The notes beneath the pieces were generated by a model, which was given only the letters and a program-made list of their open reading frames with translations, had not been told where the DNA came from and searched no databases. A DNA stretch of 64,000 nt from Pseudomonadota bacterium (lineage in GTDB: Bacteria; Pseudomonadota; Alphaproteobacteria; Rhizobiales; Rhizobiaceae), in assembly GCA_023390055.1 (NCBI GenBank), contig JAEWDP010000030.1:1-64000 (forward strand), in the 5' to 3' direction. This document shows positions 50,910 to 59,370 of this stretch, in pieces. Numbering within the stretch: position 1 is the first letter of the stretch; each line of letters starts with the position of its first letter. The position numbers and the translations under genes were made by a program.

Positions 50910-51034
50910 CCCCGCTAGCCCTGCAATACACACAACTCGCCATTGGCATGACAGCAATGCTGGCCGTTACCTTCGGCGCGTGCTGGTTTGGGCTTTGGTG
51001 GATGGGGCCGACAGATGAAGGAGAGGATGAATGA
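50906..51034 (+). CDS. Small single-span protein (42 aa)
   Basis: 42 aa with one span (IGMTAMLAVTFGACWFGLWWM) and an acidic end (DEGEDE). Overlaps both neighbours. Same style as the other microproteins of this phage. Confidence 0.45.
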   Translation: MTPLALQYTQLAIGMTAMLAVTFGACWFGLWWMGPTDEGEDE

Positions 51035-52355
51035 TGAAGACAAACGAGACAATAGAGCCGGCAACCCGGAGCAACACATGACATCCAACAACACAAACAC
51101 AGTCCCACCCGAATCGATCGACGAGGCCGGCAGACTATACGCCGAGCTAAAGTCCATCCGGCAGGTGGCCGCTGCAATGGGTGTGGCCTATGCCACGGCG
51201 CACAAATACATCGGACGCGCCGCAGAGCGCGGCTTGTGCGGCACCCGCCCCGTTCTCCCCGGTTTCGCTATCAAGAGCATTGCCAGCAAGGAAGGCGACG
51301 CCTGGGTAAAGCAGACCAAGGCGCCGGGGGAAGAATACCGGACGCCGGAAGGATTGGCCATTAAAGGTCGGTCTGTTCTGACCGATTCCGACGGCCGCGT
51401 CATGATGACGTGGAACAAGGAAGGCGAGGATAAGGCGCAACAGCTTGCCGCAATGCGTGCCGCTATCGAAGCCTTCAAGGATGAAATTCCGCGTGCGGCT
51501 CCGGTGGCGGCTCCCGTTGCAACGAAGGCGGACTTGCTAAACTTCTATGCGATAACCGACGCCCACCTCGGTTCGCTATCATGGCGGGAAGAGACTGGCG
51601 CCGATTGGGATCTGGTCATTGCCGAAAAACTTATCATCGACTGGTTCTCGGCGGCTATTGAACTCGCGCCAGCCGCAGAAGTTGGTGTCTTGGCGCAGAT
51701 GGGCGACCTCGCACATTACGACGGCATGGAATCCAAGACGCCGACGAGCGGCCACATCCTTGACGCCGACTCGAGGTTCCAGAAGGTTGTGCGCGTCATT
51801 ATCCGCATTCTGCGTCGCGTCGTCACCATGCTTCTGGATAAGCACGGCCGCGTCCACATCATCATGGCCGACGCCAACCATGACCCGGCCAGCGGCGCGT
51901 GGCTGCGCGAGATGTTCGCAGCCTTCTACGACGGCGAGCCGCGTGTCACGGTCGACAGCACGGCCAGCACCTACTACGTCGTCGAGCACGGCAAGACATC
52001 GCTGTTCGTACATCACGGTCATCGCAGGAACATCGGGAACGTCGACTCCGTCTTCGCCGGCAAGTACCGCGAAATATACGGACGGACGCAGTTTTCCTAC
52101 GCCCACCTCGGCCACCTGCATTCCGACGAACTGAAGACCACCAACCTGATGAAGGTCGAGCGCCACGAAACGCTGGCCGCACCGGACGCCTATGCCGCAA
52201 ACGGCGGGTGGCTGTCCGGTCGCTCGGCCAAGGTCATCACGTACTCGGCCCGTCACGGTGAAGTGTCACGCCTGACACTCTCGCCGCAGATGGTTGATGG
52301 GTGGGCCGACCGCAAGGCCGCAAACGATAATGTTCCAATGAGGGCTGCGGCGTGA
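51027..52355 (+). CDS. Metallophosphoesterase with N-terminal HTH
   Basis: A 442-aa protein. ATG at 51027 has GAAGGAGAGG just before it; another ATG at 51078 is weaker. Residues about 30-65 form an HTH (IRQVAAAMGVAYATAHKYIGRA). The C-terminal calcineurin-like core carries TDAHLG, QMGDLAHYDG, ADANHD, HHGHRRN and HLGHLHS, the metal-binding set of SbcD/MPE enzymes. Likely a nuclease or nucleotide phosphoesterase acting on phage or host DNA. C-terminus has AANDN. Confidence 0.82.
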   Translation: MNDEDKRDNRAGNPEQHMTSNNTNTVPPESIDEAGRLYAELKSIRQVAAAMGVAYATAHKYIGRAAERGLCGTRPVLPGFAIKSIASKEGDAWVKQTKAPGEEYRTPEGLAIKGRSVLTDSDGRVMMTWNKEGEDKAQQLAAMRAAIEAFKDEIPRAAPVAAPVATKADLLNFYAITDAHLGSLSWREETGADWDLVIAEKLIIDWFSAAIELAPAAEVGVLAQMGDLAHYDGMESKTPTSGHILDADSRFQKVVRVIIRILRRVVTMLLDKHGRVHIIMADANHDPASGAWLREMFAAFYDGEPRVTVDSTASTYYVVEHGKTSLFVHHGHRRNIGNVDSVFAGKYREIYGRTQFSYAHLGHLHSDELKTTNLMKVERHETLAAPDAYAANGGWLSGRSAKVITYSARHGEVSRLTLSPQMVDGWADRKAANDNVPMRAAA

Positions 52356-52591
52356 AGACGTTTCTAGGAATGCGAATCCACCGCGGCGAGCCGGAGAATC
52401 CGACAAAGCTGCGCTCTTATACCGGCACCCTCATGATGAAGGGCAGCCAAACAGAGGGCCGCAACAACTACACCGACCATCGGATTGCTAGGTGGTATGG
52501 CGTGTCGTTCAAGCTCAACTGGTTCATTGGGTTCTGGATCTTCGGCGACACAACCTGGCCGTCAGAGGACGGGCCAATCCCGCGCCAATAA
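52352..52591 (+). CDS. Hypothetical protein (79 aa)
   Basis: GTG start overlapping the phosphoesterase stop (GTGA). Basic, aromatic-rich 79-aa product (IARWYGVSFKLNWFIGFWIFGDTTW). The C-terminal part is moderately hydrophobic. No family recognised. Confidence 0.5.
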   Translation: MKTFLGMRIHRGEPENPTKLRSYTGTLMMKGSQTEGRNNYTDHRIARWYGVSFKLNWFIGFWIFGDTTWPSEDGPIPRQ

Positions 52592-52647
52592 CCACCAACC
52601 ACCCTGCCGCCACCAGCGACAGGGTCACACCACAAGAGGAGACTAAT

Positions 52648-53397
52648 ATGAGCAACGCAAGAACGGCCGAACCGTTAATGGTTCCAGGCTACGGCGCGCA
52701 GCCCACCAAATATGTGGCGGCGAATGATAACGATCCAGACCACAACGGCCCGCACCTGCCCGCACGGGAAGAAACCACACCAACGGCCGGCAATGTTACC
52801 GAGCGGGACGACTGGGCCAGCCACGACTACGGCCAGTACGTCACGGAAGACGACCTCGTCACCACGACGTTCGCGCCGCTGGAGTCCGTCATCCTTTCCT
52901 CCCGTCCTTCGTCCTCGGACACGGGACGCACAACCGGACGCGGTCCTATCGGCAGCGGCAAGCCCTACCTCTACTCGGCGCAGGATCTAGTCGAGAAGGA
53001 CATCCGCGAAAAGCAACTGCACTCGCTGGACGACATCGCCAAGCTGCGTGGGTTCGTCTATCTCGGCTCGCCGTACAGCAAGTATGCTCGCGGCTTCGAT
53101 GAGGCGGCAAGGGTAGTGGCCGCCAGTGCTGCCGCCCTTATGCGAGATGGCTTCCGGGTCTACTCGCCGATTGCACACGGTCATGCCGTGGCGGCGCACG
53201 GATTGCCGCTGACGTGGGACTTCTGGAAGGACCAGTGCCAGCCGATGATTGACGCGGCTTCGTCTTTGATTGTTTTGGAAATGCATGGGTGGTGGGATTC
53301 GGTTGGGCTTCAGTACGAGTTCGACTGCTTCCTGAAGGCTGGCAAGCCGGTGGTTTATGTCGAGCCGTCGGAGTTGGGTGTTAGGGAGGTGGTGTGA
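52648..53397 (+). CDS. DUF1937 nucleoside-deoxyribosyltransferase-like protein
   Basis: A 249-aa protein. The first 110 residues are disordered and include AANDND. Residues 130-245 match DUF1937 (VYLGSPYSKYARGFDEAARVVAASAAALMRDGFRVYSPIAHG...WDFWKDQCQPMIDAA...VVYVEP), a Rossmann-like fold related to nucleoside 2-deoxyribosyltransferases. May remodel nucleotide pools. ATG follows AGAGGAGACTAAT. Confidence 0.78.
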   Translation: MSNARTAEPLMVPGYGAQPTKYVAANDNDPDHNGPHLPAREETTPTAGNVTERDDWASHDYGQYVTEDDLVTTTFAPLESVILSSRPSSSDTGRTTGRGPIGSGKPYLYSAQDLVEKDIREKQLHSLDDIAKLRGFVYLGSPYSKYARGFDEAARVVAASAAALMRDGFRVYSPIAHGHAVAAHGLPLTWDFWKDQCQPMIDAASSLIVLEMHGWWDSVGLQYEFDCFLKAGKPVVYVEPSELGVREVV

Positions 53398-53498
53398 TGT
53401 TGACGATTATACTGTCGGCAGTCGCGGCAGTGCTACTCGTTGCCGTGGTGGTGTTGCTCTACATCATCGGCTCTGTTGCGGGAGGCTTCCGCCGATGA
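53397..53498 (+). CDS. Membrane micropeptide (33 aa)
   Basis: TGATG overlap with the DUF1937 gene and ATGA overlap with the next. A single long hydrophobic helix (LTIILSAVAAVLLVAVVVLL) with a basic GGFRR end. Unknown role. Confidence 0.45.
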   Translation: MLTIILSAVAAVLLVAVVVLLYIIGSVAGGFRR

Positions 53499-53776
53499 CA
53501 AGCACCATCCGCCCCGGCGACGATGTCATCTGCATCGACGACACCACGCTCCCCGAACAGTACCTCGAGATACGGCAGGGTGAAATTTACACCTGCCGCT
53601 GGATTGGCCCGTGCCGCACTTATCTTGGCGGCGACTACATCGGCGTCCGGCTCGATGGGATTAACCGCGGCATCTGCCCGCAGTTCTTTGAGGAAGACCC
53701 GCCGTTTCGGGCAAGCAGGTTCAGGCCGGTAGTGAAGCCGTCGGCTCCGGCACGCAAGTTAGAGGAGGCGCTGTAA
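53495..53776 (+). CDS. Small SH3-like conserved phage protein (93 aa)
   Basis: A 93-aa protein with strand-rich IRPGDDVICIDDTTLPEQYLEIRQGEIYTCRWIG...YIGVRLDG, like small SH3-fold phage proteins. Disordered basic end. ATG at 53495 overlaps the micropeptide stop. Confidence 0.6.
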   Translation: MTSTIRPGDDVICIDDTTLPEQYLEIRQGEIYTCRWIGPCRTYLGGDYIGVRLDGINRGICPQFFEEDPPFRASRFRPVVKPSAPARKLEEAL

Positions 53777-54003
53777 TGGACTGTGCGAATACAGGTGACT
53801 GGAAACAATGGACCGGCCTGCCGATACTGCCCGTTCCAGAACGGGCCGCGGTAGACGTAAAGCTGCGTAGCGGTGCCGTTATCAGCGGCGCGACGGCCAA
53901 AGATATCTTGTGGGGCCGAGCCAAGCGCGAAGTCGCCGCGAATGACAACCTTACGAACGGCGGCGAGGTTGTCGCCTATCGGTTGAGTGGAGAGGTGGCG
54001 TGA
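53776..54003 (+). CDS. Hypothetical protein (75 aa)
   Basis: Start shares one base with the previous stop, behind AGAGGAGGCGCTGTA. Central DVKLRSGAVISGATAKDILWGRAKREVAANDN is a small strand-helix unit with the ANDN motif. Unrecognised, but similar short proteins are common in rhizobial phages. Confidence 0.55.
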   Translation: MDCANTGDWKQWTGLPILPVPERAAVDVKLRSGAVISGATAKDILWGRAKREVAANDNLTNGGEVVAYRLSGEVA

Positions 54004-54317
54004 GTATGAACCTCGACCATATTGAAAATAAGATTGATGATATGTCGAATCGCAGTGGTGAGCGAATAATCGCCGCCGCCATCCATTTCGGAGGCACGAT
54101 CAGTTTGCCGCCGCCCGCTCGCCACCACACCATAATCCAGACGATGGACACCGCAATGAACATCGCTGGACATCTGGCAACACCGCAGACGCAGGGATTC
54201 CTGACGAGCCACGGTCGTTTTGTGAACCGGGTAGAGGCGTTCTATCTGGCGTCAAATACCGGCCAGATAATCAGTGGCACGAAAGGGCCGGCTCTATTTT
54301 CGGAGGATCTATGGTGA
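54000..54317 (+). CDS. Conserved phage protein (105 aa)
   Basis: GTG at 54000 overlaps the previous stop; ATG at 54006 is an alternative. ARHHTIIQTM...TQGFLTSHGRFVNRVEAFYLASNTGQI belongs to a family common in diverse phages (QGFLTS.GRFV.R.EA). No function is known to me. Confidence 0.65.
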   Translation: MSMNLDHIENKIDDMSNRSGERIIAAAIHFGGTISLPPPARHHTIIQTMDTAMNIAGHLATPQTQGFLTSHGRFVNRVEAFYLASNTGQIISGTKGPALFSEDLW

Positions 54318-54793
54318 TTAACACAAACGACTGGACACCTTGGAGTACGGGAAGCGAGCAGCTGCCGACACTTTCCGCCGTGAACGATAACGGCAGCTTC
54401 TACGAGCGCGCAATGAAAGCGCCCACCGGCTTACCGTCAAGCAATCCGAAGCGGGCCTTTGGGGTAAAGAAGCCATCGGCGCAATTCATACCGCCGGTTG
54501 CGATAGTCGAGGAAAGCGTCGTCATGGCGCTGGGTGCGGCTAAGTACGGCGCGTTCAATTGGCAGGACGATCCGGTTGACGCTACCACTTATTACAGCGC
54601 GGCCATCCGCCACTTGCTGCAATGGTTCTCCGGCGAAGACGTGGATCCAGAAAGCGGAGCGTCGCACCTGGCGCACGTTCGGGCTTGTATGGCCATTCTG
54701 ATTGATGCGCAGGCCAGTGATTCGCTTATTGATGATAGGCCGAAATGCGCATCGGCTGGCGAGGCTATCGAGCGGCTAAAGGTGGCCGCCTAG
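54311..54793 (+). CDS. dATP/dGTP diphosphohydrolase-type protein (DUF5664)
   Basis: A 160-aa protein. AKYGAFNWQDDPVDATTYYSAAIRHLLQWFSGEDVDPESGASHLAHVRACMAILIDA fits the DUF5664 / dATP-dGTP diphosphohydrolase N-terminal family, with metal-site acids and His (EDVDPESGASH). Related MazG-like enzymes in some phages remove dATP or dGTP. No purZ-like gene is in the window, so a Z-genome cannot be argued. N-terminus has VNDNG. Confidence 0.72.
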   Translation: MVINTNDWTPWSTGSEQLPTLSAVNDNGSFYERAMKAPTGLPSSNPKRAFGVKKPSAQFIPPVAIVEESVVMALGAAKYGAFNWQDDPVDATTYYSAAIRHLLQWFSGEDVDPESGASHLAHVRACMAILIDAQASDSLIDDRPKCASAGEAIERLKVAA

Positions 54794-55092
54794 TCGCTTG
54801 TACTTGGACTAGCCACATCAGGAGTCCCCACCAACGCACTCCCCAAAACCAAACGCCGAGGCCGGCCATAGTCCGGCCCGGTGACATACAACGAATAGAC
54901 TCGCCGCCCCATTGCGGTGCACGATCTATCCAGAACCACGGCCTGCAACTCCCCGAACGCGACCCGCTGGCCTATGTCGAACTCCCACTCGACGCTATAC
55001 TGCCGGACTACCGGCCCGCCATCACCCCTACACTTGCCGACCAACTCGCCTATGCCGCTAGGCAGCCAGCAATTATTGCAACGCATATTCAC
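54790..55092 (-). CDS. Minus-strand small protein at the phage edge (100 aa)
   Basis: GTG at 55092 sits seven bases after GGGAGG; an ATG at 55086 is also possible. An N-terminal C-x2-C (RCNNCW) and second Cys (GKCRG) suggest zinc. The rest (WEFDIGQRVAFGELQAVVLDRSCTAMGRRVYSLYVTGPDYGRPRRLVLGSAL) reads as a real beta-rich protein, somewhat like the SH3-like one at 53495. It converges on the DUF5664 gene and is the last phage-like gene. Confidence 0.6.
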   Translation of the reverse strand: MNMRCNNCWLPSGIGELVGKCRGDGGPVVRQYSVEWEFDIGQRVAFGELQAVVLDRSCTAMGRRVYSLYVTGPDYGRPRRLVLGSALVGTPDVASPSTSD

Positions 55093-55594
55093 TTCACGCC
55101 CTCCCAACCCATTGCCGGCAGTCCTCGATCTAGCCGGGGGTTAGACACTCGTCACGAAGACAAGCCGGGCGCTTTTAGCTTCCTTACGGAATCCTGGACA
55201 TGGCGAACCGCCCCCGGCCGATTATCGACCTTGGCGATGCGCCAGCCGCTAAGCCGCGCACATGTTCGGTTGCCGCACTTGCGCCAGCCTATTCGTGATC
55301 AGGGTGTCTAAGCCCAACCTCGCTTATGAACGAGGCATGGGCGGGGAGCAACGGTTAATTATTGGCTAATATTAGTTGTATGAGAAATGTTGTAGTGAGG
55401 CGGCCTGTAGAACGAACCGGCAACGAAGCCGGTAACGCCCCAATCTAAATTTTGTAACGCTATTTAATAATTTCAAATGTTTAGTCTTAACAATCGGTTT
55501 ACCAAATATGTTGTCATTATGGCCGTAGACGCGCCATATTCGCACAATCTTGGTGCAGTACGGTCAATTGCGTGATCAGCATCAGGAGAACGAC
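55093..55594 (+). other. Phage-chromosome junction region, no clear gene
   Basis: About 500 bases between the last phage-like gene and chpT. A short ORF (55200-55298, ANRPRPIIDLGDAPAAKP...) has no good ribosome binding site and is not called. CCTCG/CGAGG forms a small hairpin at 55318-55335. From about 55340 the DNA becomes AT-rich (chpT promoter region). The attachment site probably lies here, but the other copy is outside the window so it cannot be defined. No tRNA is present. Confidence 0.5.
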
Positions 55595-56242
55595 ATGCCC
55601 AGGAACCCGAATCTCACGCTTGATGGGCCCGATCTTGCGGCACTTCTTTGTAGTCGTGTCTGCCATGATGTGATCTCTCCCGTCGGTGCAATCAACAACG
55701 GGCTCGAATTGCTGGACGAGGGTGCATCCGATGCCGATGCGCTCGACTTGATACGGGCATCGGCATTGAATGCGGCAGTCAGACTGAAGTTTGCACGGCT
55801 CGCATTCGGCGCTTCTGGCTCGGTAGGTGCCTCCATTGATACCGGTGAGGCAGAAAAGGCGGCAAAGGATTTCGCCGAGGCCGAGAAGAAGAGCGAGGTG
55901 ACCTGGAATGGCCCGCGGGCCATAATCGCCAAGAACCGCGTGAAGCTTCTTCTCAACCTGTTTCTTGTGGCATATGGAGGTATACCGCGCGGCGGATCCA
56001 TTGATGTGACGCTTGAGGCGCCGGAGTTCGACGCCAAATTCATCATTACCATCAAGGGGCGGATGATGCGTGTTCCCGCAAAGTTTGCGGAAATATGCTC
56101 GGGTGCGCTGGAAGAGGCAGTCGATGCACATTCAATCCAGCCGTATTATACCGTTCTCCTCGCAGAAGAATGTGGCATGGAACTCAAGCATATCGTCTCC
56201 GAAGAAAAGATTGTCTTCATTGCCGAGGTTCCGGCCAGTTGA
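55595..56242 (+). CDS. chpT: Histidine phosphotransferase ChpT
   Basis: A 215-aa protein matching ChpT. CSRVCHDVISPVGAINNGLELL carries the phospho-accepting His (about residue 24) in a two-helix dimerisation domain, followed by a degenerate HATPase-like fold. ATG at 55595 has AGGAGAACGAC before it. ChpT relays phosphate from CckA to CtrA and CpdR; ctrA lies 0.6 kb away. First gene of the host chromosome here. Confidence 0.92.
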   Translation: MPRNPNLTLDGPDLAALLCSRVCHDVISPVGAINNGLELLDEGASDADALDLIRASALNAAVRLKFARLAFGASGSVGASIDTGEAEKAAKDFAEAEKKSEVTWNGPRAIIAKNRVKLLLNLFLVAYGGIPRGGSIDVTLEAPEFDAKFIITIKGRMMRVPAKFAEICSGALEEAVDAHSIQPYYTVLLAEECGMELKHIVSEEKIVFIAEVPAS

Positions 56243-56350
56243 GCGGCTATGCCGGTTTTGGCATGCCAGTAACCATTCCTTAGCGCCAGCGCACTAGTTT
56301 GTAGCCGATCTCCGGCCTCAGCAGACTGGATCGATTCCAGGGAGTGGTAC

Positions 56351-56716
56351 ATGCAGCGCTTGATGATTGCCGACAGTTCGGATGTCGTTCGCAAGGTGGG
56401 CAAACGCATTCTTTCAGAATTTGGATTTCTGGTTTCCGAAGCCGGTTCTGTCGTGGAGGCGCTTGCGCACTGCCAGACGGAGCTTCCGGGATTAATGATT
56501 GTTGATGCCGGCATGGATGGTGCGCTGGAGCTCATCCAGCAGGTACGGGCACGTCCGGATGGCAAGGAGGTTCATATTTTCTACTGCGTCATCGAAGCAG
56601 ACCTGAAGAAGATGATGCTCGGAAAACGGGCAGGGGCCAGCGATTTCCTGTTCAAGCCTTTTGATCGAAAGGCGCTGACATCAGCCTTTGCGGGATTTGC
56701 GATCGCTGCTGCTTGA
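56351..56716 (+). CDS. Single-domain response regulator
   Basis: A 121-aa receiver domain: acidic pocket ADSSD (D8, D11), phospho-acceptor D52 in LMIVDAGMDG, and K102 in FLFKPFDR. No output domain. In rhizobia a receiver of this type lies between chpT and ctrA. It is not clearly CpdR or DivK by motif, so I leave it unnamed. Confidence 0.85.
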   Translation: MQRLMIADSSDVVRKVGKRILSEFGFLVSEAGSVVEALAHCQTELPGLMIVDAGMDGALELIQQVRARPDGKEVHIFYCVIEADLKKMMLGKRAGASDFLFKPFDRKALTSAFAGFAIAAA

Positions 56717-56798
56717 GGCATCATTCGAGCGGGCCGCAGGCTCCTGATGCAGACCCGCCCGGTCCTGTTCCTTTCCGATGACGCTCAAACAGAAACAG

Positions 56799-56830
56799 AA
56801 ACGCCTGCGACATTTGCCGCAGGCGTTTTT
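56799..56830 (-). terminator. Bidirectional terminator between response regulator and ctrA
   Basis: AACGCCTGCG (56800-56809) pairs with CGCAGGCGTT (56818-56827). T-run follows on the + strand (56826-56830) and a TTTCTGTTTCTGTTT tract on the minus strand, so it can end both convergent transcripts. Confidence 0.85.
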
Positions 56831-56857
56831 GAATGGCGATCAGCCGGACTTCTAAAG

Positions 56858-57559
56858 TCAGGCAATCTCGGCGTAGGTGTTTCCTTCAGGTTCGCGCAGT
56901 ACATAGCCGCGACCCCAGACCGTCTCGATGTAGTTCTCGCCACCGGCGGCATTGGCGAGCTTCTTGCGAAGCTTGCAGATGAATACGTCGATGATCTTCA
57001 GTTCAGGCTCGTCCATCCCGCCATAAAGGTGGTTGAGGAACATTTCCTTGGTTAGCGTTGTGCCCTTTCGCAAGGAAAGCAACTCCAGCATCTGATATTC
57101 CTTGCCGGTCAGGTGAACGCGCTGACCGCCAACTTCAACTGTCTTGGCATCCAGGTTGACGACCAGTTCACCGGTAATGATGATCGACTGGGCGTGGCCC
57201 TTGGAACGGCGAACGATGGCATGAATACGAGCAACCAACTCGTCCTTGTGGAACGGCTTGGTCATGTAGTCATCGGCGCCGAAGCCGAGGCCGCGAACCT
57301 TGTCTTCGATACCGGCCATGCCGGACAAAATCAGGATCGGCGTCTTGACTTTCGAAAGTCGTAATGTCCGCAGGACCTCGTAGCCCGACATGTCGGGCAG
57401 GTTTAGATCCAGAAGAATAATGTCGTAATCGTAGAGCTTTCCAAGATCGACGCCCTCTTCACCGAGGTCGGTCGTATAGACGTTGAAGCTTTCCGATTTC
57501 AGCATCAGTTCGATGCTCTGCGCTGTCGCGCTGTCATCTTCGATGAGTAGAACCCGCAT
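56858..57559 (-). CDS. ctrA: Cell-cycle master regulator CtrA
   Basis: A 233-aa OmpR-family response regulator nearly identical in pattern to CtrA: RVLLIEDDSATAQSIELMLKSE, D51 in ILLDLNLPDMSGYEVLRTLR, FGADDYMTKPFHKDELVARIHAIVRRSKGH, and winged-helix LTGKEYQMLELLSLRKG...IDVFICKLRKKL. Controls cell division, flagella and DNA replication in Rhizobiales. The upstream region holds GANTC sites and TTAA half-sites. Confidence 0.97.
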   Translation of the reverse strand: MRVLLIEDDSATAQSIELMLKSESFNVYTTDLGEEGVDLGKLYDYDIILLDLNLPDMSGYEVLRTLRLSKVKTPILILSGMAGIEDKVRGLGFGADDYMTKPFHKDELVARIHAIVRRSKGHAQSIIITGELVVNLDAKTVEVGGQRVHLTGKEYQMLELLSLRKGTTLTKEMFLNHLYGGMDEPELKIIDVFICKLRKKLANAAGGENYIETVWGRGYVLREPEGNTYAEIA

Positions 57560-57982
57560 GTTTTTCCCCTTTACCGCCGCTAAGGTAGTCCGTGCCCCCT
57601 ACGCGTTACGGATCCAGACTGTGCCTGATTTGGAAGCTGCCACCAAATGGTTAACAAATTCTGATTCACTATGGCAAGGTGTATCGAATTTATTAAACAA
57701 GCTGGGCACCTTCCTGATTTCACTTGAGGATTGTCCATTGCCTGGCTTGAAGCACTTTATGAGGAAAATCCACTAAGTGACTCATGCGACTCTTACATCG
57801 TCGCGCCAAAATTCGGTCCTGGCATTTACCGACCCTTAAATTATCGGCCTTATTGTTAATGATGCCCGTAAACGAAAGGTTAACGCTGGACGATTTTAGA
57901 TTAACGCGGCCGGACTTTTTGTACCCGGAGTGTATCAATCCGGTTACAGGGCGCGGGTGCTGCTATTCATGGAGTATTGCGT
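57560..57982 (-). promoter_or_regulatory. ctrA / fliJ divergent control region
   Basis: 423 gene-free bases between divergent ctrA and fliJ. GANTC (CcrM) sites: GATTC at 57663-57667 and GACTC at 57779-57783 and 57788-57792. TTAAC half-sites of CtrA type occur at about 57651, 57881 and 57901. These features agree with methylation- and CtrA-dependent control known for ctrA promoters in alphaproteobacteria; exact promoters were not resolved. Confidence 0.6.
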
Positions 57983-58333
57983 ATGAAGTCGCGTGACAGC
58001 CTAGTTCGCCTGAAGGAATTTCAGGTTAATGAGAAACGCCGGCAGCTGGAACAGCTGCAAATGATGATGGCGGAATTTGATCGGATGGCGAAGGAGCTCG
58101 AATACCAGATCGGGGTGGAGGAAAAGAAATCCGGAATTTCCGATCCGACACATTTTGCATATCCGACCTTTGCCAAGGCAGCGCGGCAGCGTGCTGACAA
58201 CCTTCAGGTTTCCATTCGTGATCTCGGGATCCAGCAGGAGGCCGCCGAACTGGCGCTGGAGGAGGCTCAGGCGGAATTCGCCAAGGCAGAAGCGCTCGAG
58301 GAACGGGACGGCGCAATGCGCGCACGCGCCTGA
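57983..58333 (+). CDS. fliJ: Flagellar export protein FliJ-like
   Basis: A 116-aa wholly helical coiled-coil protein (RDSLVRLKEFQVNEKRRQLEQLQMMMAEFDRMAKELEYQI) of the FliJ type, a chaperone/escort of the flagellar export ATPase. ATG at 57983 follows ATGGAGTATTGCGT. Divergence from ctrA suits CtrA control of flagellar genes. Confidence 0.8.
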   Translation: MKSRDSLVRLKEFQVNEKRRQLEQLQMMMAEFDRMAKELEYQIGVEEKKSGISDPTHFAYPTFAKAARQRADNLQVSIRDLGIQQEAAELALEEAQAEFAKAEALEERDGAMRARA

Positions 58334-58354
58334 CCGGGCCGGCTAAGGCTTTCG

Positions 58355-58384
58355 GGATCGCGGGCGCCTTGCGTCACGCGATCC
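58355..58384 (+). terminator. Inverted repeat between convergent fliJ and GNAT genes
   Basis: GGATCGCG (58355-58362) and CGCGATCC (58377-58384) form a perfect 8-bp stem with a 14-base loop. No T-run. Likely a shared 3' hairpin for the two convergent transcripts. Confidence 0.45.
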
Positions 58385-58414
58385 TTCGAAGGATAGGATA
58401 GACGCCTGGGGAAC

Positions 58415-58717
58415 TCACCCGGTACTGATGACATCTTGCCATTCCGGATGGCGTTCGGCCTGAGCACGAAAAAATGTGCACAGCGGGATGATCTTGAAGC
58501 CACCTCTGCGGGCTTCCTCCACAACATGAAGTGCAAGTGCCTGGCCGACACCACGGCCGCGCATCGCGTCGGGCACCTCCGTATGATCGACAATGATCAG
58601 TGTCGCCGATGCGCGTGAGTATGTGATCTCCGCTTCGTGACCATCGATTGCCAGCGCATAGCGCCCACCCGAGGTTGATTGCGTGTGCGTGATATCCAAG
58701 TTGTTCTCCTGCCGCAT
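58415..58717 (-). CDS. GNAT-family N-acetyltransferase (YidJ-like)
   Basis: A 100-aa product from the ATG at 58717; upstream in-frame ATGs extend it to 58792 but add an atypical basic leader. GRYALAIDGHEAEITYSRAS, then HTEVPDAMRGRGVGQALALHVVEEARRGGFKIIPLC: the RGRGVG acetyl-CoA loop of small GNAT proteins. Substrate unknown. Confidence 0.82.
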   Translation of the reverse strand: MRQENNLDITHTQSTSGGRYALAIDGHEAEITYSRASATLIIVDHTEVPDAMRGRGVGQALALHVVEEARRGGFKIIPLCTFFRAQAERHPEWQDVISTG

Positions 58718-59094
58718 CAATCGCCGTAACCTTGGCCGAAAGGATGCAATTGCTGAGCCGTCGTGGTTGGTCGAGAACATTTGCTTATACATCCAGCCTC
58801 AAGCATGCCCCGACTATCGAAATGATGTTCGAGCATGGTGAGCGAGATCATACAAGTGATGGTGATCACGTAACCGGCCTAAGCTTGCCGGAGACCTCCA
58901 TGGGATAGATGAAGGCCGAACATCGCGTTCTTGGCGGCGCGGCTGCAATCGTGACCGATGTCGCGGATACGGTTATCGGGCCGAGATGCGGCCATCAATG
59001 GTGGCGGGGCAGGTGTACAATCCGGGACGTTTGAAAGGCGCCGTGGTGTGGTCTCCCTGGCGGCGCCTCAAGCGTGGATTGGCGAAGGGCCCGG
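58718..59094 (+). other. Gene-free spacer before sciP end
   Basis: 377 bases without a supportable gene. AGGCGCCG (59036-59043) and CGGCGCCT (59061-59068) form a hairpin followed, on the minus strand, by TTTC; it probably ends sciP transcription. The remainder shows nothing I can identify. Confidence 0.5.
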
Positions 59095-59370
59095 CTAGTG
59101 TCGGTACTGCTGGATCCGTGTCGTGCGCAGGCCGGCAAGACCATGATCATTGATTGATGACTGCCAGGAGAGGAACTCCTCGACAGTCAGCGTATAGCGA
59201 TCGCAGGCCTCCTCGAGGCTTAACAGGCCGCCCCGAACCGCGGCGACTACCTCGGCTTTGCGGCGTATCACCCAGCGTCGGGTATTGGCCGGTGGCAAAT
59301 CAGCAATCGTCAACGGACTGCCATCGGGGCCGATGACATATTTCACTCGGGGTCGTATCATTTCGGTCAT
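59095..59370 (-). CDS. sciP: CtrA inhibitor SciP (DUF1153)
   Basis: A 91-aa protein matching SciP/DUF1153: VKYVIGPDGSPLTIADLPPANTRRWVIRRKAEVVAAVRGGLLSLEEACDRYTLTVEEFLSWQ, which includes the HTH. SciP blocks CtrA-dependent transcription early in the cell cycle. A CtrA-like box lies just upstream, suggesting feedback. Confidence 0.93.
   Translation of the reverse strand: MTEMIRPRVKYVIGPDGSPLTIADLPPANTRRWVIRRKAEVVAAVRGGLLSLEEACDRYTLTVEEFLSWQSSINDHGLAGLRTTRIQQYRH

Noticed and set aside
54311..54793. Possible 2-aminoadenine (Z-genome) phage from the dATP/dGTP diphosphohydrolase-type gene
   Set aside because: No PurZ-like or dedicated polymerase gene is visible in the window, so the claim is not supported.
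55200..55298. 32-codon ORF near the phage boundary
   Set aside because: No convincing ribosome binding site; too short to support.
54745..55311. 188-codon + strand ORF past the DUF5664 gene
   Set aside because: Pro/Arg-rich shadow; the minus strand at 54790-55092 has a better ribosome binding site and more protein-like sequence.
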